Shown here in pieces: positions 9,684 to 18,722 of a stretch of DNA of 64,000 nt. The translations under genes and the position numbers were made by a program. Source of the DNA: a virus; IMG/VR virus record IMGVR_UViG_3300031857_000133, positions 1-64,000 of that record; one strand, given 5' to 3'. Below the pieces are notes generated by a model. It saw only the letters and a program-made list of their open reading frames with translations. It was not told where the DNA came from and made no database searches. Within the stretch, counting starts at the first letter, position 1; each line of letters opens with the position of its first letter.

Positions 9684-10588
9684 TACGGTTCTCCAAACGG
9701 ATTAACTTCCGTAAAGTCGATGATGCCATCACTGGCTGCTTCAATACGTGCATTGTCGATAATGTCTTCAAACGCTGTGTTCTGAACTGGCGCATCCGTT
9801 GCAAGCGTTACTGTCCACTGTGCGCTGCTTGTGTTACCGTGTACATTGGCTGATGATGTAAAATCACCCTGCATACGATACACATCGATGTATGCATTTG
9901 GCTGAAAATCATAAACTAATGCTTGTGCTGTGGCTGAAGAAAGATTTGAACCTTGATAAACAATCTCATCATTAACGAATCTGCCCGAACCTGATCCTAA
10001 TGATATACGAAGTTTTGGATAGTAATTACGAATGTTACCATCAATCTCATCAATTCCAGTTTCGATAACCTCATTTGAGAAATAAAATTGTTTCATTTTC
10101 AAAGCATACACATACACATTACCACCACGACCACGGCCTAATGTGTAGAACATTGCTTGATCGTTCTCTGATTCTACGCTGGTAATCTCAAAGAAACTTG
10201 TAGTCATTGGTATGTAAATCAAATCACCTTCAAGTGGTCGTGTCAGACCATTGACCGCATATCTAAATCTCAATCTAGATACAAGCAACGTTGCTTCGTC
10301 ACGAATCTCTAAACCAAACTTAGATATAAAGTCTTGCTCACCATCAAACCCAGTTACATTTTCTAGGTACATTTCAATCGGATGTGCAGTACGATATTCT
10401 TTTAGAACATCTTCACCGAACAAATAATCTACTTGATCACGTGTTGTACGTGGTAGATAATAAACATCCAAGCCATAAATCTTGAGTGCTTCAATAACAA
10501 GATTTTCAACCAATAGTTGTTCTGGAGTGATAACATTACCACCTCCTAATCTACTGGGAAAATTATTGAAGTAAAAGTTTGTAGTCAT
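9683..10588 (-). CDS. gp14: Neck protein, gp14-like
   Basis: This gene encodes 301 residues (T4 gp14 has 256). gp13 and gp14 close the packaged head and join it to the tail. The N-terminus contains EQLLVENLVIEALKIYGLDV (~23-42), YYLPRTTRDQVDYLFGED (~43-60) and IEMYLENVTGFDGE (~72-85), all characteristic of gp14. The C-terminal region is beta-rich. It has TAATG overlaps with both neighbours (gp13 and gp15). Confidence 0.93.
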   Translation of the reverse strand: MTTNFYFNNFPSRLGGGNVITPEQLLVENLVIEALKIYGLDVYYLPRTTRDQVDYLFGEDVLKEYRTAHPIEMYLENVTGFDGEQDFISKFGLEIRDEATLLVSRLRFRYAVNGLTRPLEGDLIYIPMTTSFFEITSVESENDQAMFYTLGRGRGGNVYVYALKMKQFYFSNEVIETGIDEIDGNIRNYYPKLRISLGSGSGRFVNDEIVYQGSNLSSATAQALVYDFQPNAYIDVYRMQGDFTSSANVHGNTSSAQWTVTLATDAPVQNTAFEDIIDNARIEAASDGIIDFTEVNPFGEP

Positions 10589-11541
10589 TAGCCAGTAAAG
10601 ATTTCTGACGGCAGTGAACCCATCATATAAATCTGTTCTTCCATATCTTTTATTTCTTCCGATGCTTCATCATAAATCTTTTGACCATTTAATGTGACAC
10701 CGCCTGGCATTTGAATGCCCTCAAACTTTTTGAGATTGTTGCCCCATTGTTGTTTGATTTTTGCGGTAGCCAATTGTTTCAGAAAACGATCATTCCAAAT
10801 ATCCGTAGTGCCTTCAATTTGAATTGCGGAATTATTATGTGTTAATGTTGGTGGACCAATCAATGTTAGACTTGTAGGCGACTCAATATTACCAACTTGT
10901 TTTGATTCTCCACCAATAGAAATGAAGTCGAACGGTACAATTTCTTGATCAAACTTTGTACCATAACCCACAATTGTATTCGACGAAGGTGAACCACTCA
11001 CTGTGCCTGTCAATACAACAGTTTCTGGTTGAATTGCACGATAACACTCAACGACAATCCATTCACCAGGTTCAACATCTCTGGTCCAATCGATGTCTAA
11101 GAACACTTTGTTTTGGTGACGGTTGAAACGAAACTGTGGTGTACCAGAGAAAAGTAAATTCAGTGTACGTAGATGCTGCATCGTGATTTCATATGACACA
11201 TAAGATACCGACGTAAAGTCATAGAGATCGTGCAGACGCAACTGATAACGCAAGTCAAACATGTTGATTGACGCATTTGATTGGTCAAACGGAAAAATGC
11301 CTGTGACAAATTGTACGGCATCTGGACAATAAATCCATTTACGATTGATGTCTTCCTGCGTAATCTGATGTTTCATGAACAGTTTTTCTGTTCCATCATA
11401 ATGATAATCACGCCAAAAACCGAGCGCATCCTCAATGCGATCATCAACTTGATCATCATCTACGTTAATTTCAATGACTGGCCAGCCTAATCTACGTAGG
11501 CAGTAGTCTTTGAATTGTTGTCTTGTTCTTATAGTTGCCAT
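10588..11541 (-). CDS. gp13: Neck protein, gp13-like
   Basis: This gene encodes 317 residues (T4 gp13 has 309). Recognisable parts are RQQFKDYCLRRLGWPVIEIN (~8-27), DRIEDALGFWRDYHYDG (~35-51) and WIYCPDAVQFVTGIFPF (~68-84). There is a beta insertion with VVLTGTVSGSPSSNTIVGYG (~174-193). It starts the conserved 13-14-15-16 block. No Shine-Dalgarno is seen; an ATAAATA motif lies seven bases before the ATG. Confidence 0.94.
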   Translation of the reverse strand: MATIRTRQQFKDYCLRRLGWPVIEINVDDDQVDDRIEDALGFWRDYHYDGTEKLFMKHQITQEDINRKWIYCPDAVQFVTGIFPFDQSNASINMFDLRYQLRLHDLYDFTSVSYVSYEITMQHLRTLNLLFSGTPQFRFNRHQNKVFLDIDWTRDVEPGEWIVVECYRAIQPETVVLTGTVSGSPSSNTIVGYGTKFDQEIVPFDFISIGGESKQVGNIESPTSLTLIGPPTLTHNNSAIQIEGTTDIWNDRFLKQLATAKIKQQWGNNLKKFEGIQMPGGVTLNGQKIYDEASEEIKDMEEQIYMMGSLPSEIFTG

Positions 11542-11548
11542 AGTTGTT

Positions 11549-11555
11549 TATTTAT
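11549..11555 (-). promoter_or_regulatory. ATAAATA motif 7 bases before gp13
   Basis: The minus strand reads ATAAATA in the 15-base gap between the glycine-rich gene and gp13. If used as a late promoter it would give a leader of only about two bases. No ribosome binding site is visible in the gap. Confidence 0.3.
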
Positions 11556-11556
11556 T

Positions 11557-12471
11557 TTAGCCCCATTTGACAATAACGACACCTGAACCACCATTGGTTG
11601 TTGCACCGCCACCACCACCGCCACGATTAGATACAGCTGGAGTTCCTGCACTAGTGACACCTGCTGTACCACCATTCGCACCACCACAAATGAAATGTCC
11701 AAAACCACCTGAGCCTGCTGGCGTATCAATTGCACCTCCACCACCACCAGCAAAACCAGTATTTGAACCGGTAATTGTTGAAAATATTCCTATACCACCG
11801 TTTCCTGCAATGATAGGTCCACCCCAAAAATTCGTGCTACTACCACCACCTACTCCACCGGCACCACCTCCACCACCAACACCTTTGGTGCCAGTATTGA
11901 AAAAACCAGCACCGCCATCAAAACCTTCTGCTGGACTGTAAGCACCAGCATTTCCTAAGCCACCCGGTGAATTTGGACCCCAAGCACCAGGTTGATTTGA
12001 AACTCCTCCTCCACCTCCAGAACCGCCAGCAAATCCGCCACCTAAAAATGTATCATTTGCACCACCACCGCCGCCGGTTCCCCAAACTGCACCACCTCCA
12101 CTTGTCGTAACAAAAAAACCACTATTTGAACCTGATGCTGAACTTCCTCCAGCACCGACAGAAATCGTATAACTTGTTCCAGGAGACACTGAATGTGAGT
12201 TGCTGATTCTAACTCCTCCTCCACCACCGCCTCCACCAGCAACGCCACCACCGCCTCCACCAGCAACAATAAGATAACTGATAGTTGAAACGCCTGGTGG
12301 CACAATCCATGTATCGGATGATAAGAATATTCTAAAGGGAGGACCTATTGGTCCGAAACCCGGTGCTGTAAATCTCCTTAAACTGAATAAATTATCTTTG
12401 TAGTTACGAACGCCCGGCGTAGTAAATTTTTTTACACTGAATTTATTATTCGTATACCTACGAATCGACAT
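11557..12471 (-). CDS. Glycine-rich adhesin-like tail protein (one module)
   Basis: This gene encodes 304 residues. After an N-terminal basic section (MSIRRYTNNKFSVKKF, then LFSLRRFTAPG) comes one glycine-rich module from ~50 to the end. It opens with DTWIVPPGVSTISYLIVAGG and continues in GGGG runs with SYTISVGAGG and GIGIFSTITGSNTGFAGG, closing in SGVVIVKWG. Comparable modules occur in four other genes here. Glycine-rich lattices (polyglycine II) form receptor-binding tips in some T4-like adhesins such as phage S16 gp38; this fold is inferred, not shown. It is the last gene of the set 12810, 12471, 11557, duplicated at 34675, 34316, 33398. Confidence 0.85.
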   Translation of the reverse strand: MSIRRYTNNKFSVKKFTTPGVRNYKDNLFSLRRFTAPGFGPIGPPFRIFLSSDTWIVPPGVSTISYLIVAGGGGGGVAGGGGGGGGVRISNSHSVSPGTSYTISVGAGGSSASGSNSGFFVTTSGGGAVWGTGGGGGANDTFLGGGFAGGSGGGGGVSNQPGAWGPNSPGGLGNAGAYSPAEGFDGGAGFFNTGTKGVGGGGGAGGVGGGSSTNFWGGPIIAGNGGIGIFSTITGSNTGFAGGGGGAIDTPAGSGGFGHFICGGANGGTAGVTSAGTPAVSNRGGGGGGATTNGGSGVVIVKWG

Positions 12472-12800
12472 TAGTACATCTCCGTACCAAATGCACTAAA
12501 CGAAACTGTGGTTGTATTGGCGTTTACTGATATTTGCGACGAAGCATTTAAAGTAATACCTAAACTTAAAGAAATAGAATCATTACCCGGAATAGACACA
12601 CGCCACGCTAGATAGTTTGCATTTGCAGTCGCTACGCCAGATACATTTGCGGCCACACTAAACACGGCAGCGTTAGCATCCAAATTAGCAATATTAATTG
12701 ATGAAATGACAGCGGAATTTGCAGCAGGTACTTGATACAATCTTGTTAAAGTGTTTGCTGCTGGATTTTGTTGACCTAAAATGGTATAATTTCTTGGCAT
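12471..12800 (-). CDS. Small beta-structured tail protein (paralogue of 34316-34660)
   Basis: This gene encodes 109 residues. The sequence reads as a compact beta sandwich: YQVPAANSAVISSINIANL, NYLAWRVSIPGNDSISLSLG, and the end TVSFSAFGTEMY. The gene at 34316-34660 is a close paralogue, ending TFSAFGTEIY, and genes at 30645 and 35223 encode more distant relatives. It overlaps the glycine-rich gene by TAATG, so the two are probably made together; a fibre base, cap or chaperone role is possible but unproven. Confidence 0.8.
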   Translation of the reverse strand: MPRNYTILGQQNPAANTLTRLYQVPAANSAVISSINIANLDANAAVFSVAANVSGVATANANYLAWRVSIPGNDSISLSLGITLNASSQISVNANTTTVSFSAFGTEMY

Positions 12801-12809
12801 TATTTTTCC

Positions 12810-13130
12810 TTATGAGCCTAAACCAAATAAAAAATAATCTTCAAAGGCGTTAGGTTCAGATAACTTAGCGTTTGTGACTGCGCCATTCGCAATCAGATTT
12901 TCTGTGACTGAACTTGCAACAATATTATTTGTGCGAACAACATTTGATGACAACAAATTACCCGTAATAGAACCTGCAACAATATTGTTCGTTGCAATAA
13001 CATTTGACGGCAATAAATTACCGGTTATAGCACCAGTAACAATATTGTTTGTGCTGACAGAAGTAGGTCCTATGGTATTACCAATTACGGCACCACTTTG
13101 AATTATACTCGTTCTAACTCTTTGTATCAT
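12810..13130 (-). CDS. Repeat protein with NNIV/TGNLL motifs (tail fibre-like)
   Basis: This gene encodes 106 residues made mostly of a ~20-residue repeat (STNNIVTGAITGNLLPSNVI, ATNNIVAGSITGNLLSSNVV, RTNNIVASSVTENLI). Such repeats are typical of beta-solenoid or stacked-strand segments in phage fibres. The C-terminus is EDYFLFGLGS, similar to DDAFLFGGM at the end of the 34675-35223 product, suggesting a common attachment signal. It is upstream of the ~110-residue beta protein and the glycine-rich protein. Confidence 0.75.
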   Translation of the reverse strand: MIQRVRTSIIQSGAVIGNTIGPTSVSTNNIVTGAITGNLLPSNVIATNNIVAGSITGNLLSSNVVRTNNIVASSVTENLIANGAVTNAKLSEPNAFEDYFLFGLGS

Positions 13131-13138
13131 TCTAAACC

Positions 13139-13876
13139 TTAACTAATTTGTCCTTGAGCCAGTGCAAAATTGCTGTTTGATGCCAACACCGTGTATGTAT
13201 TTGCTGCTGTCTTTAAAATATTAAATGAATATAAATCGATTGATTCTTGTTGTGCTGTAGCAAAACCTGGTGCAGAATTGCCTAACCACCAAACAGTTTG
13301 TAAAACTCCATCTACATGTACATTTGCACGATATCTTATGGCGCCTTGCTTTAACAAAATTGCAGAACTAACTGATTGTCCTAAACCTAATTGAGAGTCT
13401 AAAGTATTTTGTGTATTTGCTCTAAAGTTGAATGTTACATTACCAGTGGTGTTTGACGAAAAGAAATATACAGTATTATTCAAAACATTAATAATCACAT
13501 TACCAGTAGCACCAGTAGTAAATACATTTGCAGTTTCAAAAACTCTAACTAAAGATAAAGATAGATTGGGTGTAAGTGTATTTGAGCCCACAGCCGATGC
13601 TGCAATCAGGTTACCTGTGACAGAACCAGCAACAATATTATTTGTACCAATGATGTTCGGATTTAAATGGTTACCAGATATTGATGCATTAACAATCAAA
13701 TTACCAGTAATAGAACCAGCAACAATATTATTTGTACCAATAATGTTCGGATTCAAATGATTGCCAGAAATCGCCGCTGCCGCTATTGAGTTACCTTGAA
13801 TAGCACCCGTGGCAATTTTGCCTGCAATGATGGCGGCTTCTGCTATACGACCCGATTCTACTTTTTGTTCTGACAT
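13139..13876 (-). CDS. Tail fibre-like protein with NNIV repeats and C-terminal beta domain
   Basis: This gene encodes 245 residues. Residues ~1-100 contain repeats such as NPNIIGTNNIVAGSITGNLI, twice almost identical. Residues ~105-245 form a beta domain (VYFFSSNTTGNVTFNFRAN, LDSQLGLGQSVSSAILL, then NVHVDGVLQTVWWLGNSAP and IDLYSFNILKTAANTYTVL). The same domain ends the products of 14991-15635 and 31973-32929. Repeats plus globular tip is the usual layout of a trimeric fibre. Function is inferred. Confidence 0.8.
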   Translation of the reverse strand: MSEQKVESGRIAEAAIIAGKIATGAIQGNSIAAAAISGNHLNPNIIGTNNIVAGSITGNLIVNASISGNHLNPNIIGTNNIVAGSVTGNLIAASAVGSNTLTPNLSLSLVRVFETANVFTTGATGNVIINVLNNTVYFFSSNTTGNVTFNFRANTQNTLDSQLGLGQSVSSAILLKQGAIRYRANVHVDGVLQTVWWLGNSAPGFATAQQESIDLYSFNILKTAANTYTVLASNSNFALAQGQIS

Positions 13877-13909
13877 TTTAAACCATTTTTAATTTTTAGA
13901 TAAACACAA

Positions 13910-14089
13910 TTATTTATTAAGTAATTCGCTCTCTGAATGCCAAAGTCCTATTGGGCAAGATTTATAAGCAAGTTTTACTTTCACTGGCATAAAACAATTA
14001 CATTTACTACAAAAATTTAACTTTGTATAAAACTCACATTGATTACAATGTGCGAGCCTTTGCTCTTGAATATTTTCTGAAACAAACAT
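13910..14089 (-). CDS. Small cysteine-rich protein, probable zinc-binding (DUF6171-like)
   Basis: This gene encodes 59 residues, starting at the ATG ending at 14089, which overlaps the stop of the fibrinogen-like gene as TAATG. It carries CNQC (15-18), CSKCNC (27-32) and a later CPIGLW (45-50): a CxxC...CxxCxC...C pattern typical of a small zinc ribbon. The motif order (HCxxC, FCxKCxCFM, CPxGxW) resembles small proteins common in marine T4-like phages, which I recall as DUF6171-like; this was not checked by search. It is the only clear cysteine cluster of this type in the fibre region. A role in fibre assembly is possible from position only. Confidence 0.75.
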   Translation of the reverse strand: MFVSENIQEQRLAHCNQCEFYTKLNFCSKCNCFMPVKVKLAYKSCPIGLWHSESELLNK

Positions 14090-14991
14090 TATCGTATGTA
14101 AACCTCAACTCTGGCTGATCTATTGATGCCATTTGAATCTTGACAACATCCGATTGCATCACCAGCACTATAATTACCAAAACCACTATCCATACCAATA
14201 CCACCACTCACATCGTCTGAACCGGAAAACGAACCTCCATTAGCAAGTGTTGCTGGTCCAGTATAGTTGCCCTCACCATTCTCATTCCATCCAAATCCCC
14301 AACGAACTTTAGCACTACCATTTCCGTATGAGGGATTAGGAAAGTTTTTAAAATTGAATCCATAAAAGTTAATAGCATTTTGAGATGAAAAAATACCATT
14401 ACCCCAATCAGGAGAACTTTTCGCCAATCCTATAAAATAACCACCATAATTGCCAGCAGTGTTTACCGTGCCAGTATTATATGTGCCTTGTGTATTAAAA
14501 AAGTTGACTAATGTGGTGGTACTTCCTGCAAAAAAATTATTTTGTAGCCAACTCCAACAACTGTAAGGATTTGTTCCAAGTCCTCCACCATTAGTTGTAA
14601 TATCAGGCCAAAGTGCCATAATATCTTTAGCCGCAAAATAATTCATAGTATCAAACTTAGCATCACCATCGTTTCTATTAGATGCCGTAGGATTTAAAGT
14701 GTTTATTGTATTCCAGTAGTTTGCACTATAATTAAAAGTTGTGCCTCTGGTCGCTTTCATTGCCATCATCCATCCACCACCATTGGCAGACGAATTCATT
14801 AAACAAAAAACTTGAGTGGGTCCAACTGTGGGTAAATCAATCCAATAAAGACCATCGGTATTTGTACCTGTTGCTGATTTAATAGCAGCAGCACTGACTG
14901 CTGCACTTGCAGCAGATAAACCATCTCTTACTCCAGTACCAAGACCATAACCTCTACCTGAAGCAGCACCAAATGTAGTTACTAAGGGCAT
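14089..14991 (-). CDS. Fibrinogen-like domain protein, probable adhesin
   Basis: This gene encodes 300 residues. From ~45 on, the protein matches fibrinogen C-terminal-like domains: DGLYWIDLPTVGPTQVFCLM, GGGWMMAMKATRGTTFNY, SANYWNTINTLNP, KVRWGFGWNENGEG and a late GIGMDSGFGNYSAGDAIGCC. Fibrinogen-related domains often bind acetylated sugars or glycans through a calcium-assisted site in the C-terminal part, so this is a candidate receptor-binding tip. The N-terminal 40 residues are Ala/Ser-rich and may be the fibre junction. TAATG overlaps connect it to both neighbours, suggesting stoichiometric coupled expression with the 214-residue beta protein. Confidence 0.85.
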   Translation of the reverse strand: MPLVTTFGAASGRGYGLGTGVRDGLSAASAAVSAAAIKSATGTNTDGLYWIDLPTVGPTQVFCLMNSSANGGGWMMAMKATRGTTFNYSANYWNTINTLNPTASNRNDGDAKFDTMNYFAAKDIMALWPDITTNGGGLGTNPYSCWSWLQNNFFAGSTTTLVNFFNTQGTYNTGTVNTAGNYGGYFIGLAKSSPDWGNGIFSSQNAINFYGFNFKNFPNPSYGNGSAKVRWGFGWNENGEGNYTGPATLANGGSFSGSDDVSGGIGMDSGFGNYSAGDAIGCCQDSNGINRSARVEVYIR

Positions 14992-15635
14992 TATCCAAAA
15001 CCATAAACTGTTCTTGAACCCAAAACCGAATAAGAATTGGCTCCTACTTTTATTGTTGTGAATGTATACACATCTAACTGCTGATTTGTGATTGTCGAAA
15101 TAAAAGTTGGTCTAGAATTTCCTGACCATCTTGTACTGTTTGCTTGATATCTACCATCAATAGAAAGATTTGCAGTAAACTGCGTATTGCCCTGTGTCAA
15201 TATAAATGCTGTTGTAATTGATTGACCATTACCTATCAAACTGTCAAGTGGCACTTCGGGACTTACACGAAGATCAAAAGTAAGATTGCCTGCTGTGTTA
15301 CCTGTCAAATAATAAACCGAACTGTCACCGACAAAAACACTTACATTACCGTTTGCAGAACCAGGTATTAAATACGCATTTTCTAGTATACGACTAATCG
15401 GACTAAACTTCGTTGATGGTAACGACGACTCAGCAATAGCCACACCATTGACAGTGTTTCTGGCAAGGTTTAAATTGACACCAATTGTAATGGTGTTAGA
15501 AGCAGGGTTGAAAGATATGTTTCGATTTACATACTCAACATCTGCTCTACCTGATAAACCAGGCTGCAAGTTGAAATAAAATTCTTTGTTTTCATTTACA
15601 ACTTGCAGTATTGGTAATGTAGTTACTGATAACAT
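14991..15635 (-). CDS. Tail fibre-like protein with shared C-terminal beta domain
   Basis: This gene encodes 214 residues. Residues ~70-214 form the same beta domain as the products of 13139 and 31973 (VYYLTGNTAGNLTFDLRVS, LDSLIGNGQSITTAFIL, LDVYTFTTIKVGANSYSVLG). The N-terminal part differs: EFYFNLQPGLSGRADVEYV followed by a short NxxxFNPASNTITIGVN segment, and it lacks the NNIV repeats. It lies between the fibrinogen-like protein and a large structural protein, overlapping or nearly overlapping both. Confidence 0.8.
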   Translation of the reverse strand: MLSVTTLPILQVVNENKEFYFNLQPGLSGRADVEYVNRNISFNPASNTITIGVNLNLARNTVNGVAIAESSLPSTKFSPISRILENAYLIPGSANGNVSVFVGDSSVYYLTGNTAGNLTFDLRVSPEVPLDSLIGNGQSITTAFILTQGNTQFTANLSIDGRYQANSTRWSGNSRPTFISTITNQQLDVYTFTTIKVGANSYSVLGSRTVYGFG

Positions 15636-18600
15636 TTATGCCTGTGCTTCTGTCCACGACAATCTAGAGAAGATAGATGCTGCTGCCGTACCAACGTTTC
15701 GGGCACAAACTGTAATAATATCAGGTCCATCTGGATAGAAGCCTCGGTTAGGATCAAGCGTTCCTCCACCTAAAATACTATTACCTAAGTCACGAACCAA
15801 GTTGAGTTCAACTGAAGTCGTTGTCAAGTTTGTAGAACCACCAGATGAGTTAGTGAAGAAGCCGTAAATAACTTCACCACCATCAATTCTTGTGTCAGCG
15901 GTGTGATTAACATATTGTACCAAACTTGAGCCACCAACCGAAGCCCATTGAGGTGCAGCGTTTGCTGTTGATGCATTCAGCAAAATTTCCATCAAGAACT
16001 GACCGCCAGAGAGAAGGTCTAACTGACGCAGAATCATTTGCATACGATTAATCACTTCACGATCACCAAGTCTTGAGCCAGGAACACCATTACTTACTGA
16101 TGGCGCAACACGGAAACTTTGCAGTGCCATACGTTGTCCAGGAGGCACACTTCTTGCTATTGACATGCCCTGTGTAAACACGAAAGATTTATCATCATCG
16201 TAACGACCATCCATAATTACAGAAGTACCCCAATGACTCAATCTAGGTGAATACCCTGGCGCATGAAGTTCAACAGAAGTTGGTGAGGTTGTTGAGAACG
16301 TAAACGTTTGTGCTGTGTTACCCATCGGAATAAATGTCACAAGACCCGTGCCACCAATTTGTGGTGCTTGTGAAAGTTGAATCGATACGCCAGGAGTAAC
16401 TGAAGTAATCACAGCGGTGCCAGGAATATTAGCATTGCTTACATACATCCCAGGTTGAATACCAGTTGTGGCTTGACCCGCAACCAAGTTCAACACCGTG
16501 CTTGTCGTAGACATCACGCAGTTGATTGTAGTACCGGGTTGACCACGTGTCAGATTGTTAAATGTCCAACCTGATGGTGAATTATTTGAGATGCCATTAT
16601 AGTTAATGAATTCACTTAAACCACCAGGTCCACCATATACCCACAATGTACCTGCTGTTGGGAACGCAGAAGCATTCGCCACATTCATGGTGCTATCACC
16701 AGAGTTCATCGTTGCTTGAAGTCTAGTTCTACGTGAGAATGTGTTGGTTTCATAACGTGCGGGCAAGTTACCTGAACGCATGTATGCTTCATAGTTGACA
16801 TTGTTATTAATTACTTTATGACAGTAAATAATATTACCGTCTGCACCACGGAATCCCCAACGAACAAAACCAGCACCGTACCACGAATAATCCAGATACA
16901 ACATTTGCATCCTACTCAAATCAATATTGTATCCTGATGGTCCTGTTCCATCGCAACGGTCAAGATTCCACGTGTTTTGTGGGTAACGATAATCAATCGT
17001 CTTATTTGCAACTGCTTGGAAAAGTGGCGTTTCACCACGATACGCAGGAGAAATGTGTAATCTTGTATCAGAATTAATTTCGATGACACGATATGACATG
17101 CCTTTGATAACGATATAATCACCAACTTCGAGTTCAGAAGAGAACTTGGTTGTTACACCGTTGACAGTAACGCCATCAATCTGCGTATTTGAAGTGTTTG
17201 CAGAAACGTAACCAGAGAGTTGACGAGTAGATGAGCGTCTAACGGCTGCTAATGTTGTACCATCATATTCAAAGAACAAACCGTTTTGATCATCAAACAT
17301 ACCAATACGGTTAATAGCACCGAACCAATTGTTTACAGTCACACGATATAATCCCGTTGCTGTAGAAGATGAAGGTGTGCTATTCGCAACATATGTAAAT
17401 GTATAAGGATCAATTGTTTCACGAACATTAAATATTCCGTTGTATGCCGTTTCTAAACAGTTGGCAACATTAATTGATACATTTGCATCTAAAAAGTGTG
17501 GTTCTTTTGTTCTGACTGTTACAACCACACCAGAACTTGTAATGCTATCAACACGCATCGCCGGCTTAATCAACGTACCAGTTGACATCTGAATACCTTT
17601 ACCAGACTGATAACGGAAATAACGGCGTGTTTGACGAATCAATTGATTATTATGACCTTCTGCTGCTGTGCCGAATTCAACACCACCATCATACGCACGA
17701 TGCACGATTGTTGAACGACCAGCAGAGAACAAGTTTGCAAGTGAAGATGTGATACCGCCAGAACTTACTGGTGCTACGTTAGCATCAATACGGAAAGTAG
17801 TATTAGAGTAAACACCAGTAATTGTGTAAGTACCGTTTGGTGTACCAGACGTTGCAGCAAATGCACCTTGAATAATAACTTCATTACCTAATGACAAACC
17901 ATGTGGTTGAGTTGTTGTTATCTGACCGTTTGCGAATGTACTGATGAAGTTAATATTTGCGATACCAATATTGGCACGTGAATATACTGAACCGTTTGCA
18001 ACAGCACTTACACCAGGAATATTAATATTAACGTTTGCTATGCCTGCTGCTGTGTTAATGTAACGTTGTTTTGTTGTGTAACGAATTGCATGACCTGGTG
18101 TTACTGAATCAACCATAAACGTTCCATCAGCAGGTCCCCATGCCGTATCTGTTACAAAAATTGGAGTGTTTACAGCAACAGTATTTGCGGTATAAACTGT
18201 GACCACACTTGAATTGGAGTTGACTGCAATGGCTGTCACACTAATTGGACCACCAGTTGAGAAAATGGTGTTCGCACTTGTGTTTTGATATGCATAAGGG
18301 CGATTATTAACCAGAGACAGAGATTCCCACTTAGTTGCTTGAGTGGAATATTCAAAGTCGGTATCGATTAAAGCCTGTGGTTGAGAAACACGGAATTTAT
18401 TTACTGGGTCAGTGTATAGTTCTGACGGTGTAAACTTCTCTTCATATTCATCGATGACAACTTGCAAATCGTCGGTTGCCGACATCGCAGTTGTATTATA
18501 CTGAAGAACGATACTTGTCGTTGCTATTCCAGTAGTGGTGTTTGTCGATGTTGAATATGAGGTAATTTTCAGATTCGGGTCTGAAAAATTGTAGATTACC

Positions 18601-18722
18601 TGATTCGTGTTCAGATTCGTAATGAGAACGAATCTCTCTCTTTGAATGATTTGATTAAATACAATCGTTCTGCTTGACGGGGTGAACGAATAGTATGTAT
18701 CAGATAATACTTTTCTAGCCAT
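15636..18722 (-). CDS. Large virion structural protein, tail-fibre or baseplate-associated
   Basis: This gene encodes 1028 residues. It resembles large structural proteins of T4-like cyanophages, with the N-terminal YSFTPSSRTIVF, RFVLITNLNTNQVIYNFSDP (~31-50) and VSQPQALIDTDFEYSTQ (~112-128). The middle contains repeated beta segments (NGQITTTQPHGLSLGNEVII, PNGTYTITGVYSNTTFRI) and an IDLSRMQMLYLDYSWYGAG region (~590). The C-terminal section reads LDLLSGGQFLMEILLN. No catalytic motif is seen. It has its own CTAAATA promoter, consistent with a structural protein made in quantity. The exact place in the virion is unknown. Confidence 0.8.
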   Translation of the reverse strand: MARKVLSDTYYSFTPSSRTIVFNQIIQRERFVLITNLNTNQVIYNFSDPNLKITSYSTSTNTTTGIATTSIVLQYNTTAMSATDDLQVVIDEYEEKFTPSELYTDPVNKFRVSQPQALIDTDFEYSTQATKWESLSLVNNRPYAYQNTSANTIFSTGGPISVTAIAVNSNSSVVTVYTANTVAVNTPIFVTDTAWGPADGTFMVDSVTPGHAIRYTTKQRYINTAAGIANVNINIPGVSAVANGSVYSRANIGIANINFISTFANGQITTTQPHGLSLGNEVIIQGAFAATSGTPNGTYTITGVYSNTTFRIDANVAPVSSGGITSSLANLFSAGRSTIVHRAYDGGVEFGTAAEGHNNQLIRQTRRYFRYQSGKGIQMSTGTLIKPAMRVDSITSSGVVVTVRTKEPHFLDANVSINVANCLETAYNGIFNVRETIDPYTFTYVANSTPSSSTATGLYRVTVNNWFGAINRIGMFDDQNGLFFEYDGTTLAAVRRSSTRQLSGYVSANTSNTQIDGVTVNGVTTKFSSELEVGDYIVIKGMSYRVIEINSDTRLHISPAYRGETPLFQAVANKTIDYRYPQNTWNLDRCDGTGPSGYNIDLSRMQMLYLDYSWYGAGFVRWGFRGADGNIIYCHKVINNNVNYEAYMRSGNLPARYETNTFSRRTRLQATMNSGDSTMNVANASAFPTAGTLWVYGGPGGLSEFINYNGISNNSPSGWTFNNLTRGQPGTTINCVMSTTSTVLNLVAGQATTGIQPGMYVSNANIPGTAVITSVTPGVSIQLSQAPQIGGTGLVTFIPMGNTAQTFTFSTTSPTSVELHAPGYSPRLSHWGTSVIMDGRYDDDKSFVFTQGMSIARSVPPGQRMALQSFRVAPSVSNGVPGSRLGDREVINRMQMILRQLDLLSGGQFLMEILLNASTANAAPQWASVGGSSLVQYVNHTADTRIDGGEVIYGFFTNSSGGSTNLTTTSVELNLVRDLGNSILGGGTLDPNRGFYPDGPDIITVCARNVGTAAASIFSRLSWTEAQA

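Noticed and set aside
12810-13800. Nearly identical DNA repeats (ACCAGTAATAGAACCAGC-type) as a regulatory or recombination array
   Set aside because: They encode the NNIVAGSITGNL protein repeat in frame, which is a sufficient explanation.
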